A DNA stretch of 64,000 nt from Eretmocerus hayati. Its lineage: Eukaryota; Arthropoda; Insecta; Hymenoptera; Aphelinidae. Where the stretch lies: positions 32,504,714 to 32,568,713 of the forward strand of contig CM056743.1 of assembly GCA_029851415.1 (NCBI GenBank). The letters run 5' to 3'. Made by a program: the position numbers and the translations under genes. The notes below the pieces were generated by a model that did not search any database, had not been told where the DNA came from, and saw nothing but the letters and a program-made list of their open reading frames with translations. Shown piece after piece: positions 45,960 through 57,759 of the stretch (positions are counted from its first letter, which is position 1; each line of letters begins with the position of its first letter).

Positions 45960-47985
45960 TAAGTTGCATTCTCTGGCTTTAGTTCTGTGATATGCATGGA
46001 CCCCTCCCTTCACGCGGCAATCTCTCGTGTTACCACTATAGGGTAAATAGGTTCTAAATAATATATGTGCTAACTTCATCTTGAAGCATGTCTACACTTC
46101 CCAAAGGTGTATTCAGCTTATTTTAAAGGTTGATTTTGTTGAATATTTGTTACAATTTCTATTGAATCCTTAGTTTAATACAAAATCCATGGAATTTTCA
46201 ATGAATCTTGTCCAAAATCAAATCAATCAATTATTTTTACGTCAAGAAGTAAACGAGGAAATCAATGCCCTCATCCAATGCTATTTCTGTACCAACCCAA
46301 AATTTTGCTGCTCAGGGTCACATGCATTCGTCATAAAAGATAAAATCGCAGGACGATTGTGAACGGTTGCTTATCCTCGCATAGAATTCACGGAATTTCC
46401 GATTGAATCATAGAATTTAGTTGAAATTCCGTTTTTTTTCATATTTTATTCCGATTGAAGCGTATTTCCGATGTATTTCCGATTTTTCCGAGTTTTTCCG
46501 ATCTGGACACCCTGGACTCATCAGGGTTTCCTGACAAATCAAACTTCGGGAGTTTGTATAACCACAATTTCCAGTTAAACATTCAATAGCACAATCAATT
46601 CACAACGAGAACTTTCGTAAATTACAAATTGTTCATGTGAAAATTCACGCCAAGTTTATTTTTCATTTTTGATGATTGTGTCAGTCCTCATCTGGCTGAA
46701 ATTACCTGTGGAACTCGATAAGCCATTTCCAGTAGGTTTCCGGGTGGATATTTCAGCCACTCACAATTAAAATACACCCTGAGCAATTTAGAGTCCAAGT
46801 CGAGTGATGTTTTCAAGTAGACATCTTCATCCTACTATGTAACTCTAAGATTTTTTCTCGAAAAAAACATTGCTTTCCGTCACATGCTTGGACAAAAAAT
46901 TATCCCTCGAAATGTGGCAAAATGTCAGGAGACTTTTGCCACGAAAGCGTGTTTTGCAATTGTTTATAACAATTTATTCATAAAAATCCGTGGCAACTAT
47001 TCTATACTCCACACACACACACAGTCATTTTTTTGAGTTAAAATACTTACAAATCATCCAGTTTCATTCACAAGAAGCTAAAATGGCCCGCAAGCCTTGG
47101 TGTACATGCATGATGTAACGGAACGCTCCTGACACTGTTTCATGTATCCGTTTCAGTAGCGCAGTAGTCATGCCTCCACACTACAAACCCAATAGTCTGG
47201 ACGCCCACCGATGCTCTCGTATCCATTTCATTTGCCCCGGAAAATCTTCACGTTTTTCTACGTATTTCGATGCGCTGAGTCGATTTTTCGAGGTCGCTTT
47301 TCCGAATTTCGGTAACTTTTTATGTTATTAACAATTTTGTGTGCAAAATTGAGGTTTTTGGCAAATATCTCGAGTTATATGCTTTTCCCGGGAAAGCTTC
47401 ATCGGATCAAAGTTGTAGATCGTGGAATTTCCCACAAGAAAAGTCCTCACAAGTTTCCTGGGAAATGGAAACCCCAGTCGGAAAGAGCGCGGGAAGCGCT
47501 CGGCGCGATTAATATGCGTTCAAATGGAGCCATCGACAGAGCGCTGTTTGGTGCACTGCCTTTTTCACAATTTTCATTTTCTTGCGAAGCGACCTGGCTT
47601 ATGTTGTAGAGGAACAAGTCTACTTTGATATGGTACGAATTAGATTTAGGAGGAATCGAATGACTTTGGACCTTTGACGAGACAGAAAAAAGTCGAGCGG
47701 AGAAAGGAGTCGACTCAGAGAAGAAGAAGAAGGAGGAGGAGAGAAGTATGTCTCCATCCGAAGATGAGTAAAAATCTTTAAAGGTCTCAATTGAATTGGA
47801 AACCCACTTATTTCACGTGAAAATTGAAATTTACATGCACAAGCGTTGCATGAATTTAAATCATTCATTTTGGATTTGAGCTCAATTCTCCAGTTCTCAA
47901 AATGATCTTCGTTCCTTGATGGTCACCCTCAATGATATTCTATGAAATCGGATAGTCCTTTGACCCCACACCATACGGGTGGTTG
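45960..47985. other. Intron-like or intergenic sequence
   Basis: Follows the donor at 45,960. No further exon found. A CA microsatellite lies near 47,011-47,025. A motif-rich patch at about 46,385-46,515 is listed separately. Confidence 0.35.
46385..46515. repeat. Patch rich in TTTCCGA, ending GGACACCCTG
   Basis: TTCCGAT, TTTCCGA or ATTCCG occurs about eight times in 125 bp, directly next to TGGACACCCTG (46,504-46,514). The reverse complement, CAGGGTGTCCA, looks like the tip of a DNA transposon with subterminal repeats. The partner end was not found. Confidence 0.45.
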
Positions 47986-47989
47986 AACC

Positions 47990-48292
47990 ATGCGCGCGCA
48001 ACGCGCGCACTTCGTAGATCGAATAGTTTTTTGAGATTATTCGAAAAATCCCTCATACAGTCGTGAATCTTTGAATCAGCAATCCATACATCTGAATTTC
48101 GAGGCATGTTAGATAGATAAACATATAGATGAATGACATTTCCATTCCATATTTGTATACTATATCATATTTGCTCCTTTCTGATATCATATATACCTGC
48201 ATGAATTTTTTTTTCTTCAAACACAAAAGCTTCTGGCGTATGTTCCAGAATTTTAAGTCATCGTAACCATCCGCGCGCAACGCGCACGTTCT
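47990..48292. repeat. Direct repeat of AACCAT-CGCGCGCAACGCGC, 280 bp apart
   Basis: A self-complementary word around GCGCGCAACGCGCGC occurs at about 47,991-48,010 and again at about 48,270-48,288, each after AACCAT. The GC-rich words stand out in AT-rich sequence and could be small hairpins. Confidence 0.55.
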
Positions 48293-48479
48293 AGAGTCCT
48301 AGTGTCCATGGAGAGGTTATTTCTGCACAAAAGCCTGAACAGGACAAATACTGTACCTTCTGTAAGGAGTCGCTGGAAAATCTGGGCCAGCGTGCCCAAA
48401 GTGCCGCTCATAGAGGTTAGAGTCAGTTTTTTGTACATCATACTCTGATATCCAAATTTTCAATCGACTTTTCCATTAA

Positions 48480-49060
48480 AAAACTACTCTCTTCTGCTTT
48501 CTCTAGGGAGTAAGCTTCGTTTCCGCTTCAGCACATTTCTGATCAATTTTTCCATCCAATCCTATATTTTCTTCAACAAAATGTCTCTAATCACGAGAAT
48601 ACTTCAAACAGTTTGTTCCTCTCGCCCACGGTTCTCTCACCAGATCCAACGGTTGTAAGTAACACATTTCCTCCTGAAATCCCCTAAAACCTTCCAGGGA
48701 CTCATTTCTCCGTCCATTTTCCTGTGTATGTATGTATGTATGTATGTACGTGTGTATGTATGATGTCTTTTTCTGCGCCGCGCTTCTTCTTCCACACTCC
48801 ACGTCATTGATTATTGCTTTTCTGTAGATCTCCCCCACAAAGAAATCCATTCAAATCTCATTTAACCGAGCTGATACTTTTTCGTCATTCTAAATCGATT
48901 GAATTATACCGAATTTCTCGAAATTCGTTTTAATACAATCGACATCAAATTGATTCTCGAAGAATCCAAAATTTTTCAAAGACTCCATTTTTACTATCTT
49001 TATACCAACTATATTCATTTTTTGCCTCAACCAGACGATATATCTTGCACAAATCACTGG
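48480..49060. repeat. Diverged copy of the 8.9-13.5 kb element family
   Basis: Contains the family order: GATCAATTTTTCCATCCAA, ATTTTCTTCAACA, TTGTAAGTAACAC, GACTCATTTCTCCG, a TATG tract (48,727-48,765, TG in the other copies), GCGCC(G/A)CGCTTC and GCTTTTCT. Later sequence matches 10,790-10,960. The tandem duplication is absent here. Confidence 0.7.
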
Positions 49061-49469
49061 GTCACCTCAATTCCTCTCAAAAGATTCAAGATGAGATATC
49101 TTTGGCCTCTGTATGATCAGAAGAAATTGATTCATTCTAGCCCACTCAAAGAGAGAAAATGTGGGGAAGATCCTGTGGGAATACTCGGTACTCTTGTACA
49201 GTTTTACGGATATTCTGGCGATGCCGCGATAATTTTTGGATTGATTCAAGCTGCATTTGGTTAATATGTTGAAGAAAAATGGCCCAGAAGCGCGATGATG
49301 TGCTACCAATTCAGCCAAATCTGTATGACTTCAACGTTGGAACGTTCAACTGATTAACGTTGAAAATCTAGTAGAATTCTTCTTCAATGGATCACTTAAA
49401 ACGTTGACGGTAGTGATGTGATCACAAAAATTCTTGGAGGATCTTGTAGATAGTTTCAAAACCCGCAAT

Positions 49470-49670
49470 GGAGTGTTTTACAATTTCCTCCTACAACCTT
49501 TTAAGTCAGAGTAACGAGCTTGGGGAGGGAAGTTCTTGATACATAGGCTGTATATAGACATACAGAAGATGACATTGGTTTCGTTCCGTCTTGCTCCATT
49601 TTAGTGCAAACATTTATCCAAATATATTACGCCACAAGATTTTGACGTAAAATGATCTCATTCTTCAGAA
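49470..49670 (+). pseudogene. Decayed inverted copy of the 49.8-50.0 kb exon
   Basis: On the plus strand, ACAATTTCCTCCT, GAGTAACGAG, ATAGGCT, TTCCGTCTTGCTC and AATATATTACGCCACA follow the same order as the minus-strand exon at 49,786-50,021, with gaps and substitutions. A frame through the best part reads NILRHKILT and then meets a stop. This is a non-functional inverted duplicate separated from the exon by about 120 bp. The pair could fold as a hairpin. Confidence 0.7.
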
Positions 49671-49785
49671 TATCATATCATACATATCTTTCGTTATATC
49701 TCGTCTCAAATGTGAGGTAAGATAATGATTTCTTAGGTTTTATTGTACAAATTGATTCATTTCGTGTTTTGTGCGTATAGCTCAC

Positions 49786-51231
49786 ATTTGAAACAGAATC
49801 TGATAACACAGTCCGGGAGATGAGATCAATGCCCGTCGAAATTGTGTGGCGTAATATATTTTGATAGATTTTTGCACCAGGATAGAGCGAAACGGAATCA
49901 AACACGTGACAGCCCCGATGCCTCCATAAGGAGCCTATTTGATGACAAGTTCTTTCTCCCAGTTCGTTACTCGAGCAAGAGAGATTGTAGATGAAACTCT
50001 CAAAGGAGGAAATTGTAGCTTCTGAAACAATCAACAAGATTACGTAAGAACTTTTGTGATGAAATCACTCCCGTCAAAGTTGTAGGATCCATTAAAGTTC
50101 CTTCCATTGAAGAGATCCATTAAAGATCCGTTGGAGAATTTTTTTAGATCTCCAAAGTCGATCATGGTCATCCGAATAGCATTTGGAATATGTTCAAGAT
50201 TAATGAATCAATAGATTTTCTCGTGATCCTTGAGATCTTCCCTACAGAATCCCCCTTTAATGAAGTATGTCCAGATAATCATGGATGGAGTGAGACCATA
50301 CATCGACCATTATGTTTGGAAGGTTCTGCACTCATCGTGTACTTCTGTAGAGAGGATTTAAGCATTGAATGACTGGCAAACTCTTCCTCTCAGAACTCAA
50401 AAGATGCAGTTTTCTATTAAAAATACCAGAACATACGTGGACGTCAAAAAAATACACAAAACAGAAGTTTCCCCCCTGTAGATTCATGTTCAGGTTATCA
50501 TTCGATATTCGATGAATGTTTTGGTTTTTCTTGGGTTGAAATTCCAGTCTAATTTGATCGGGGATATGTAGTGAATCTTAGAGAGAAAATTTCAGCAGCT
50601 TGAGGTGAAACCATTCCAAGGAGTCAACGGTGTGGACTGTTGAGAGGAGGACTGTTTTCCAAAAAAATTTTTATCTCTGAACCATCCATTTCCTCTCCTT
50701 ATATAGATCATGATAGAGTGATTTTTGATACTACAGGACGGAATTGAGAAGTGTTCACTTGGATGTTTTGGCACCTAATAATAGGAGGTGAGATCAACTT
50801 TGAGTTCAATATTTCTTGTTCCTGAGAATGAACTTTTCCAACCCTGATCCTGAGTAACTCAATCGCTTGTCTTCAAAATGAGAGAGAAGGTGTATGTCAC
50901 GGAGGAAATTCGGACAGTTCAGTCAAAATATACTCGTAATAAGCGAATCTCTCTAATCTCGTCACCAACCACGTGTTTTCCAAATGCTTCACATTCTTAT
51001 TCCCCCAGACCGTTTAATATTTCACAACTAACAAATGAATGAAAAGATCATTCTTAGCTTGGAGATTCTCTCAGGAAAAGGAAATAGTACATGTTGATAT
51101 TTCTTGCACCTACCTACAACGGCTGCTCTTAGTATCAATCCACTGTTGTCGAAGCGAGAAATGTGCTCTTTGTCTTCTTTGATAGTGATGCTGTGTAACA
51201 TCCTAGTTGATTCCATCACTAATTCTTTAAT
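49786..51231 (-). CDS. Two phase-compatible exons of an unknown gene (partial)
   Basis: Exon A (51,231-51,114) follows GGCTTTTAG and ends at GTAG|GTAGGT. It encodes IKELVMESTRMLHSITI and onward to LILRAAVV. Exon B (50,021-49,786) follows a pyrimidine-rich GATTGTTTCAG and ends at AAAT|GTGAGC. Exon A ends with one base of a codon and exon B starts with two, making a GAA codon, so the frame is kept across a 1.1-kb intron. Exon B has 78 codons, with SSNELGERTCHQ, WRHRGCHVFDSV and KIYQNILRHT. No family was recognised. Other exon-like segments on the same strand (below) may belong to the same gene. Confidence 0.5.
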
Positions 51232-51648
51232 CTAAAAGCCGCGGAGCAATGGGTTAGTAACAATCCTTTGAATTTCGGAGTTACCGAAAGGCTGAATATT
51301 TTTGAGAGTTCATTTCCTAAGAGGCTTCGTGATTTGTGAATGATGCTCAAAGGATAAGTTTTTTCTCCACGAGTCATCCTATCATTCTATATCACCGTGA
51401 AATTTTTGAGTAAGCAAACTTTTTCTTCAGAAAAGCGAACAGCACTCAAAACGTTAGCTACCCGGCAAACAATTTTCGAAGAGTACTTCAACGAGCTGAA
51501 TGGTTGAGTTCTGAACCAAATTGGATTGTTTTTCAGCAAATGGATCGTTAGTTGGAATGTTTTGGTAACAATTCAACAAATTTTCACAGCGTATCGATGG
51601 AAGAGATTCTATAAGTGCATTTCTCACGCTCTCATGACAGATACTTAC

Positions 51649-51725
51649 AGCCACGATTCTTACTGATCTCTTCGACAACATTTCAACGTGGTCGCAACTA
51701 GCTGTGCTTCGATATTATCTGAAAT
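51649..51725 (-). CDS. Exon-like segment upstream of 51,231 (partial)
   Basis: A frame reading VEMLSKRSVRIVA ends at a consensus donor, GGCT|GTAAGTAT, at 51,649 in phase 0, which matches the phase-0 start of the exon at 51,231. The acceptor is uncertain; several AGs lie just upstream. The frame also continues open past the donor for about 60 codons (to 51,454), so an unspliced form cannot be excluded. Confidence 0.35.
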
Positions 51726-52817
51726 ATCTTTTTGAAGTCGAAATAGCAACAATATTCGAGGTGGCGATGATTTCTCAATCGACGGTAGAATCGATGAAGA
51801 AGATTTTGTTGAGATGAAAATCGCCCAAAAATGCCAAAAGTTTGATTCTAAATACTTTTGTAGACCTCGCGTAAAATGTTAACACCCGATCTCACGACTA
51901 CCTTCACTGTTCTGGAGATGTCGATCGGATCATCAAAAAGATACGACATTATACTCCCCCCCCCCCTCCCAAGAGTATTTGATACAGGCAGCCCTCCAAA
52001 GTCGCGGCCGATGCATACACCAGAGATGTCACAAATACCGAAATCGTAAATACGTGGACCTTGTGCTTACGGGAATTTGAGGGTTACGTACAGCAGTGCA
52101 CGAAGGGTGCCCAAAACCGTTGATTACCATGGAGAAAATGTGTAATTTATTTCAAAAAACTCGGAAGAGTATTCTTGCATAAGAATGAAGATAGTATGAG
52201 AAATAGTCGAAAATCCCTGTTGATTCCTTGTAAATATAATTGATAGAACCATTTCTGAGTTTGACGAGATTTTTCGGCACTATTGTCTGGTGAAGTCAAA
52301 GGGCGTGATCCCTGGCTAGTTCTTGGTACGAGGTTGTGGCAACTTCAACTTCGGTGCATCGATTCTCGAAAACGATAAAATTGCTTTCGGACTGGAATAT
52401 ACGCTCAATTCAGTGCTCGAAGTTGGTTCGGAATGCTCCATTAAAACGGCGATGCCATCGGAAAATATTGTTCCAAGGTCTCAGTTACCTCGGAAATCCT
52501 GGATCAAACCGGATGTCGGAACTTAGCAAATACTGAAGAATGACGCATTCGAGGGAACTGCATCTATCGATTTCCGCAGATACAGGGACCGCGAATACGG
52601 AGGCCTGCCTGTATACTATGACAACAAACCTTTGGATATTTGGAATAAATCATTGGATAGACAATCTGAAAGCCGACAAATACAACCAAGTAAAGTACAT
52701 GGTTCATTGATTTATAAGCATCATCATTCCGAGTCTGGTAAACATGGACAACCTGTTAAAATAAGGTTATTGAAGTAGGCTCAAGGGTGAATTCATTTAT
52801 TTATACTTTATACTCAC

Positions 52818-52990
52818 CATCGAGATGATGAATGAAGAAACCAGTAGGCAAATGATAGTACACGATATTCGTCTACTCAAGAGTGACTGGGATGGCGAAC
52901 AACCTGCTACACTTAAGGAGAATTCGACGATTCTATCAATCTTATCTCGAAAATTCTTTGATTGGAGCATTTCTTGTATCCGCAACATGG
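52818..52990 (-). CDS. Exon-like segment, possibly same gene
   Basis: 173 nt between a pyrimidine-rich acceptor (GGTTTCCGATTTCAG) and a strong donor (GATG|GTGAGT). It encodes MLRIQEMLQSKNFRDKID and a hydrophobic end CTIICLLVSSFIISM. It ends in phase 0. A second minus-strand frame (53,119-52,913 and open further upstream) overlaps it and also looks protein-like, so the reading frame is not settled. On the plus strand the same stretch reads MMNEETSRQMIVHDIRLLKSDW, faintly like an odorant-receptor N-terminal region. I prefer the minus strand because of the splice signals. Confidence 0.35.
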
Positions 52991-53607
52991 CTGAAATCGG
53001 AAACCCAATTGGAATGATGTCAAATTAGGAATTGCATCATATTCAACTTGATTATAATCGATATCTTTTATTTTGGTCCAACGCTCTCTCGGATGGATTT
53101 TCATGAGTTCAATAGACATATTTCCCGAGTGACTACAGGGCGAGTCCGCGAGAATGTCAACCGTATTACGACAGACTCAAATTCAATTTTTTGAGAGTAG
53201 ATGAGAAGATTCAGATTGAAGGCCAGTAATTCTAGGATTCAAACTGTGCATAACTGCTGAAGGGTGGTCTATTTCCTCCTTTGGGTGCAGAACACAGTAG
53301 AGAGCACCGTACCATGAAATGGAACACCTCTATTGGTGTGGAAAAAATTATAATAACAAAATAAGACAAGAATTGTCATTATTTCATTTTTTTACAACTT
53401 GCTTTGTTGCTCTAATATTGAGGTTGTTCCAACTGGTGCAACAATGTAGGCAATCGAATTCTCTGAATGTTGAAGAAAAGTCCGTGCTTTTATCTTTCAT
53501 TCAAGTCGAGAAAGGAAGCACCAAAGCCAAAAAAGGTCAAAATTTTTCACTAATTTTCATTGCGAGGAAATCGATGTGTAGTTACTGGGATTTGTAGTAG
53601 CCATGGA

Positions 53608-53815
53608 CTAACTATATGTAAAGATAAAATCGAGACAATCCGTCGATAAACATTCACACAAATCTAATTGCTCATTCCAAATCTTGTTTTCTGCAATGGC
53701 TATAAGAATTTTTTGTGCGATTCTCCGATGTTTGAATGCTCGTAAAATTGCATAAAATGGTATTTGCACCTCGTTTATGAGGCTTTCCGCTTCCAAGCGA
53801 TTATTGCGACCCTCT
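53608..53815 (-). CDS. Exon-like segment with helical repeat character
   Basis: Minus-strand frame reading RLEAESLINEVQIPFYAIL, then RAFKHRRIAQKILIAIAE and EQLDLCECLSTDCLDFI. The spacing of hydrophobic residues suggests two amphipathic helices, as in HEAT/ARM-type proteins. An acceptor (GAGCCGCAG) precedes it. The only nearby donor (TATA|GTTAGT) is weak, and the frame ends at a stop at 53,608. It lies upstream of the other minus-strand exons and may be part of the same gene, or a separate one. Confidence 0.35.
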
Positions 53816-53889
53816 CCTGCGGCTCGGGCCGAAAACTAATCACTCAGAAGCGAGCTACAACCTCACGAACTTGGTGCAAAACATACTAT

Positions 53890-55080
53890 TATGCTTTTTG
53901 TGCGCAAAGTTGTGCGTGAACGGCCATTTACACGCTTGTGTGCCGTGTGCAAATGGCGAATTCCGCGTGCAAATACCAAAACTGTACGCAAATTATTTTT
54001 TTGTTATTCTGTGCGCAAAAATGGCCATTTAGACGCAAGTGTGCGTGTGCAAATAGCGAATTTGCACATTATTCCGACACAACTGTGTGCGAATATTCTT
54101 TCACGCAGTGCGCAAATGAGGCATCAGTGCGCAAATACTCGTTTGCGCACTGCGTAAACGAAGAACAGTGTGCAAATGAGGCATTTGCGCACTGTGCAAA
54201 TTTCGTTTGCGCACTGGACTTGAGTTGTTTTCTGATCACTCTATACCATCATCTATCTATATATCATCATCATACATAGTTGTGAAGAATATCTAACTTC
54301 GATCTTTCGAGCACCAGCGACAGTTTTGAGCAACGTGGTAACATACTATATGGGCGATAGAGATTTTTCTGATACATTTCTCAAAATTTTTTTTCAGTCG
54401 GGGGGCTCCGCCCCCGAACCCCCCGGCGGGGGCTCCGCCCCTGGACCCCCTCCTCTGCCCTCTTGTGACCCCGTCATGCCATGTTCCTCTGAATGCTTGA
54501 GATGCATTGATCATTCGTTGTAGGTGATGTTTCGGTCACTCCTCGCTACTGTCAAAATTTTTCAGAAAGTCGTCATGGATCCCAAGTAGTTCAAATGAAA
54601 ATGGTTCATGATTTGTTTGAGGAGGAAAAAGGACTCGGATAGTTCGTACACACCAATGCGAAAAAGGAACAAAGTCCGTAAACTCTCGAGACGACGCCCA
54701 AGTCTCACAGCATCCCCTAATTTTTTGATGTGTTTTAGGAGGCGGGTTACATTTTTGCTCACAGAAATAACAAAAAATATCGTAAGCAACTCGGGCGCCG
54801 ACATTTGCGCACTCGTCCCCGCAACTCGTGTGCAAACGTTCCATTTGCGCACAGTTTCGTCGTTCACGCAGTGCGCAAATCAGCCATTTGCACACTGCGT
54901 AAACGATGAAACTGTGCGTAAATGAGGCGTTTGCACACTCGTTGCGGTGACGAGTGCGCAAATATCTGTTGGCGCTCTTGTTGCTTAATATACTATTTGC
55001 GCACGCGACAGATCACTCAACCGTGTGCAAATTGGTCATTTGCGGGCGGTGCGGACATAAGTCCGTGCGCAAATATCGTT
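53890..55080. repeat. Island saturated with GTGCGCAAAT / ATTTGCGCAC
   Basis: Two patches (about 53,890-54,215 and 54,800-55,080) carry at least a dozen exact GCGCAAA or TTTGCGC words plus many TGTGCAAA variants, in both orientations and at irregular spacing. Short frames through them read CAN over and over, which is an artefact of the motif. The two patches flank about 600 bp with a GC-rich block. The arrangement resembles two subterminal regions of one element. Confidence 0.7.
54395..54470. repeat. GC-rich GGGGCTCCGCCCC block
   Basis: GGGGGCTCCGCCCC occurs twice in about 60 bp with runs of C and G between, forming nested inverted repeats. The patch is strikingly GC-rich compared with either side. 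Confidence 0.7.
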
Positions 55081-55099
55081 TGTCCCGGAGGTCTTCGAC

Positions 55100-55905
55100 C
55101 CCGAACCTCAGGACGAGTCCGTGGAAGCATCACCAGTTCCGCCACCCCAAGTTCTACCGACCATCAGGCCAATCTCGCCACTGATGTGGCGAGGCGGGCC
55201 GGAGCCCCAGCCCTCGACCTTGAGGGCAACTATGGAGAACTCACCCCAGTTACGACACGACATGGGTAGTCGTCGTCGCCCCTATAAGCCTCGTCGTCAG
55301 CTCACCACTGAGGGTTATCAGGGAGGGCCAGCCCGTACCGGGAAGTCGAGGTCGAGGAACTGGGGCCCGATTATCTCGTTCGTCGCGTCCTGCTGGAGCG
55401 GCCCCGTGGCGTTGAACAGCCGAACTGGCCAGCAGTCGAACGGTGGAACCACGAGCCCGAGCGCCCCGGAAGAAGACCAACCAAAGGAATAGGCCGAGGT
55501 CGGATAAGGAGTTCACCAAGAGACTGCCCGAAAGCAGCCCGTCTCTGGAGCCCCCAACGGTCAGTGGACCGAGAGAGGGCTCGCAGCACCACGAGACCAA
55601 GAAGCGCGGCCACCAGACGCTCCAGGACCATCAAAACCCAGGGGTTGTCTCTCCGGAACCTAATTCCACTGCCCACCGACCCTCGCGTGGACCCACCTCC
55701 ATTTAGCTGCCTCAACTGTTGGCGGGTGGACATTGGGCATGTCTTTGGGCGTTGCCCGCTGCCAGAGCAGCGATATTGTCGGAATTGCGGCCGACGGGGG
55801 ATTCACGTAACTACGTGTCCCCGGTACCATGAGGCATATATGGCCCAGGAGACACGTGATGGTCGAGAACGGATGGCATTGCGCGACAAGCGTGCAGAGC
55901 GTTAG
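55100..55905 (+). pseudogene. Gag-like fragment with paired zinc knuckles
   Basis: GC-rich coding-like DNA, broken into several frames. The last (55,564-55,905) contains LPTDPRVDPPPF followed by CLNCWRVDIGHVFGRC and then YCRNCGRRGIHVTTC, a pair of cysteine-rich knuckles with slightly unusual spacing, then an Arg/Glu-rich tail. This Pro-linker plus two knuckles is typical of insect retrotransposon Gag proteins, which bind the element RNA in virus-like particles. Upstream frames (Pro/Arg/Ser-rich) are shifted relative to it, so the gene is broken. No protease or reverse transcriptase follows. Confidence 0.6.
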
Positions 55906-55919
55906 CGGGATCGCCAACA

Positions 55920-57700
55920 GGGGGCCGATTGAAGTGAATTCCCGAGATGCACGCGCACGCTCGCAGGGATGCGCGGGCACTCAGGTCACGCGCAAAAATT
56001 TTTGTTTTGCGTTCTGGGTATTATCGATTAATCACATTACCACAATATTTGTCGGGTTAACGACAGTAGCGTAAGGATAAATTGAAAGCAATGAATTGTG
56101 AGATTCACACACTACTCGTATGAATTAAAATGTGAGTCAAATGATCAAGATTTGATGATGATAACTATCAAATTTGAAACATGCAAATACATCATTGCTA
56201 TTACTAGCACCAGAGACTCATCCCTGTTACTCATCATCGCTGTTGATGTGCCAATAAATAGGATAATTCGTAGTACAAGAAGAGCATGAAAGGAAAGGAT
56301 GGTAAAGCAACAGAGATGGGAAGAAATGTGATCCAATCTCATTCTAATACAGCATCAAGGGGAAATTTTGGTGCATTGTGATCTTAATCAAATTTTAGTG
56401 GAGAGTTGATCCGAAATGATATTACAAAATCTCCTCACAGCTTCGGAGTTCTCTGATAATTTCTGTGCGATAGTTCTCTCAATGCTCCTCAAACGTTGAG
56501 ATGCATCTCTCGTAGATCTCTGGAGAGAATCTTTAGATGTAGCGATTTGATGTCACTCGCTTTTTCTGAATTTCAAAATCTGCTGAGGCCGATGAGCGTA
56601 TACCACCTGTGATGGATGCAGAGTATCAGCTTGGATTGCAAGAGAAATAGAGGATAATTCGAACTTACTTCGAGTTAAATAATGAAGCGAAGAAAAGGAA
56701 GAATGAGGAGGAAAGCATTCTATGATCAAACAAACTAACTACATACCAAAGTTACGTTTGGTTGCTTTCAGTTGGAGCTCAATCATCTCAGGACTTACAA
56801 ATTGGATTGAGAACTTCGTCTGCGTTGCAACTAAAGGAACAAGGGTCATGATAATATTGTTGTTTTTTAGCTATTGCTTCAAACGAGAATCGGGTACTCT
56901 ACATCTCATCGATACTCGTTCGAGATCTGAATGACAATCCAAATATGTTAATACTTCAATCATTTTCAAATTTACTATCTTTGTCGAATTTCGATCGGAT
57001 GAAAGGGAATCTGACTGGAAGTATGGATTTAGAGTGAGATTCATTTTGCCGAATCGATTGCTCTGTACACAATCGTATTGCACTCCCCAATTTGCAGGTA
57101 TAATTACAATGAGGGTCGACCATTACTTGTCGAGATGGTAATGGCTTTTTTTGAGTTAGTACAAAAGCATATGCTTCGGGTATGTCCCGGATGTACAGGA
57201 AATGAGATTCTTCTCGGTATAGTATACCTAGAAACTCAAGAGGACGAAATATAGGTTGATGAGGCGTTGACACACTGAGCACTCACATTTCTTTTCATCT
57301 CTCAGGAGTTTCTGGTGCTAGTAATAGCAATGATGCATTTGCATGCTTGAAATTTAATTGGTCGAGGAAATTGTCATCATCAGTTTTTGGCCGACTGACT
57401 CACATTGTAATTCATAGGAGTATTGCGTACATCTCATAATTCATTGCTTATTAATATCTTGATGGTGAGCCGATGAATAGCATATCGGATTTGCTACCAA
57501 TAATGGCCACCAGAATCACATGTTTTCGATGTTTTAATTCATGCATACACCATTGTCGTTAACCCGACAATTATTGTGGTTATATGAATAATCAATAATA
57601 TCCAGAACGTGAGAATAAAATTTTTGCGCGTGACCTAAGTGCCCGCGCAATTTCTGCGAGCGCGCGCGCATTTCGGGAATTCACTTCAATCGGCTCCCAG
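55920..57700. repeat. Inverted repeat, arms ~310-410 bp
   Basis: 55,920-56,230 matches the reverse complement of about 57,290-57,700. Landmarks: CCGATTGAAGTGAATTCCC, GTCACGCGCAAAAATTTT, TGTCGGGTTAACGACA, AAGCAATGAATT and CATCATTGCTATTACTAGCACC. Similarity is roughly 80 per cent with gaps. The left arm begins at the end of the gag-like fragment. The spacer (about 56,240-57,280) holds a 108-codon minus-strand frame I do not recognise. Confidence 0.8.
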
Positions 57701-57759
57701 GCACAGAACCGAGAGGCCGTACGTCGGGTAGACGGGGAGGCCTGACACCGAAAACAGGG

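Noticed and set aside
49275..49320. tRNA-like A-box (TGGCTGAATTGG) on the minus strand
   Set aside because: No B-box and no cloverleaf could be drawn. At best a fragment of a tRNA-derived SINE.
51957..51975. Poly-C run
   Set aside because: A simple homopolymer with no linked feature. May be sequencing-prone.
52825..53028. Plus-strand frame resembling an odorant-receptor N-terminal region
   Set aside because: Similarity is faint, and the minus strand has better splice signals over the same stretch.
53938..54279. Apparent protein with repeated CAN tripeptides
   Set aside because: It is the translation of the GTGCGCAAAT motif, present in several frames and on both strands.
55250..55733. Minus-strand frames of 116 and 120 codons opposite the gag-like fragment
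   Set aside because: Shadows of the plus-strand coding sequence, which has recognisable zinc knuckles.
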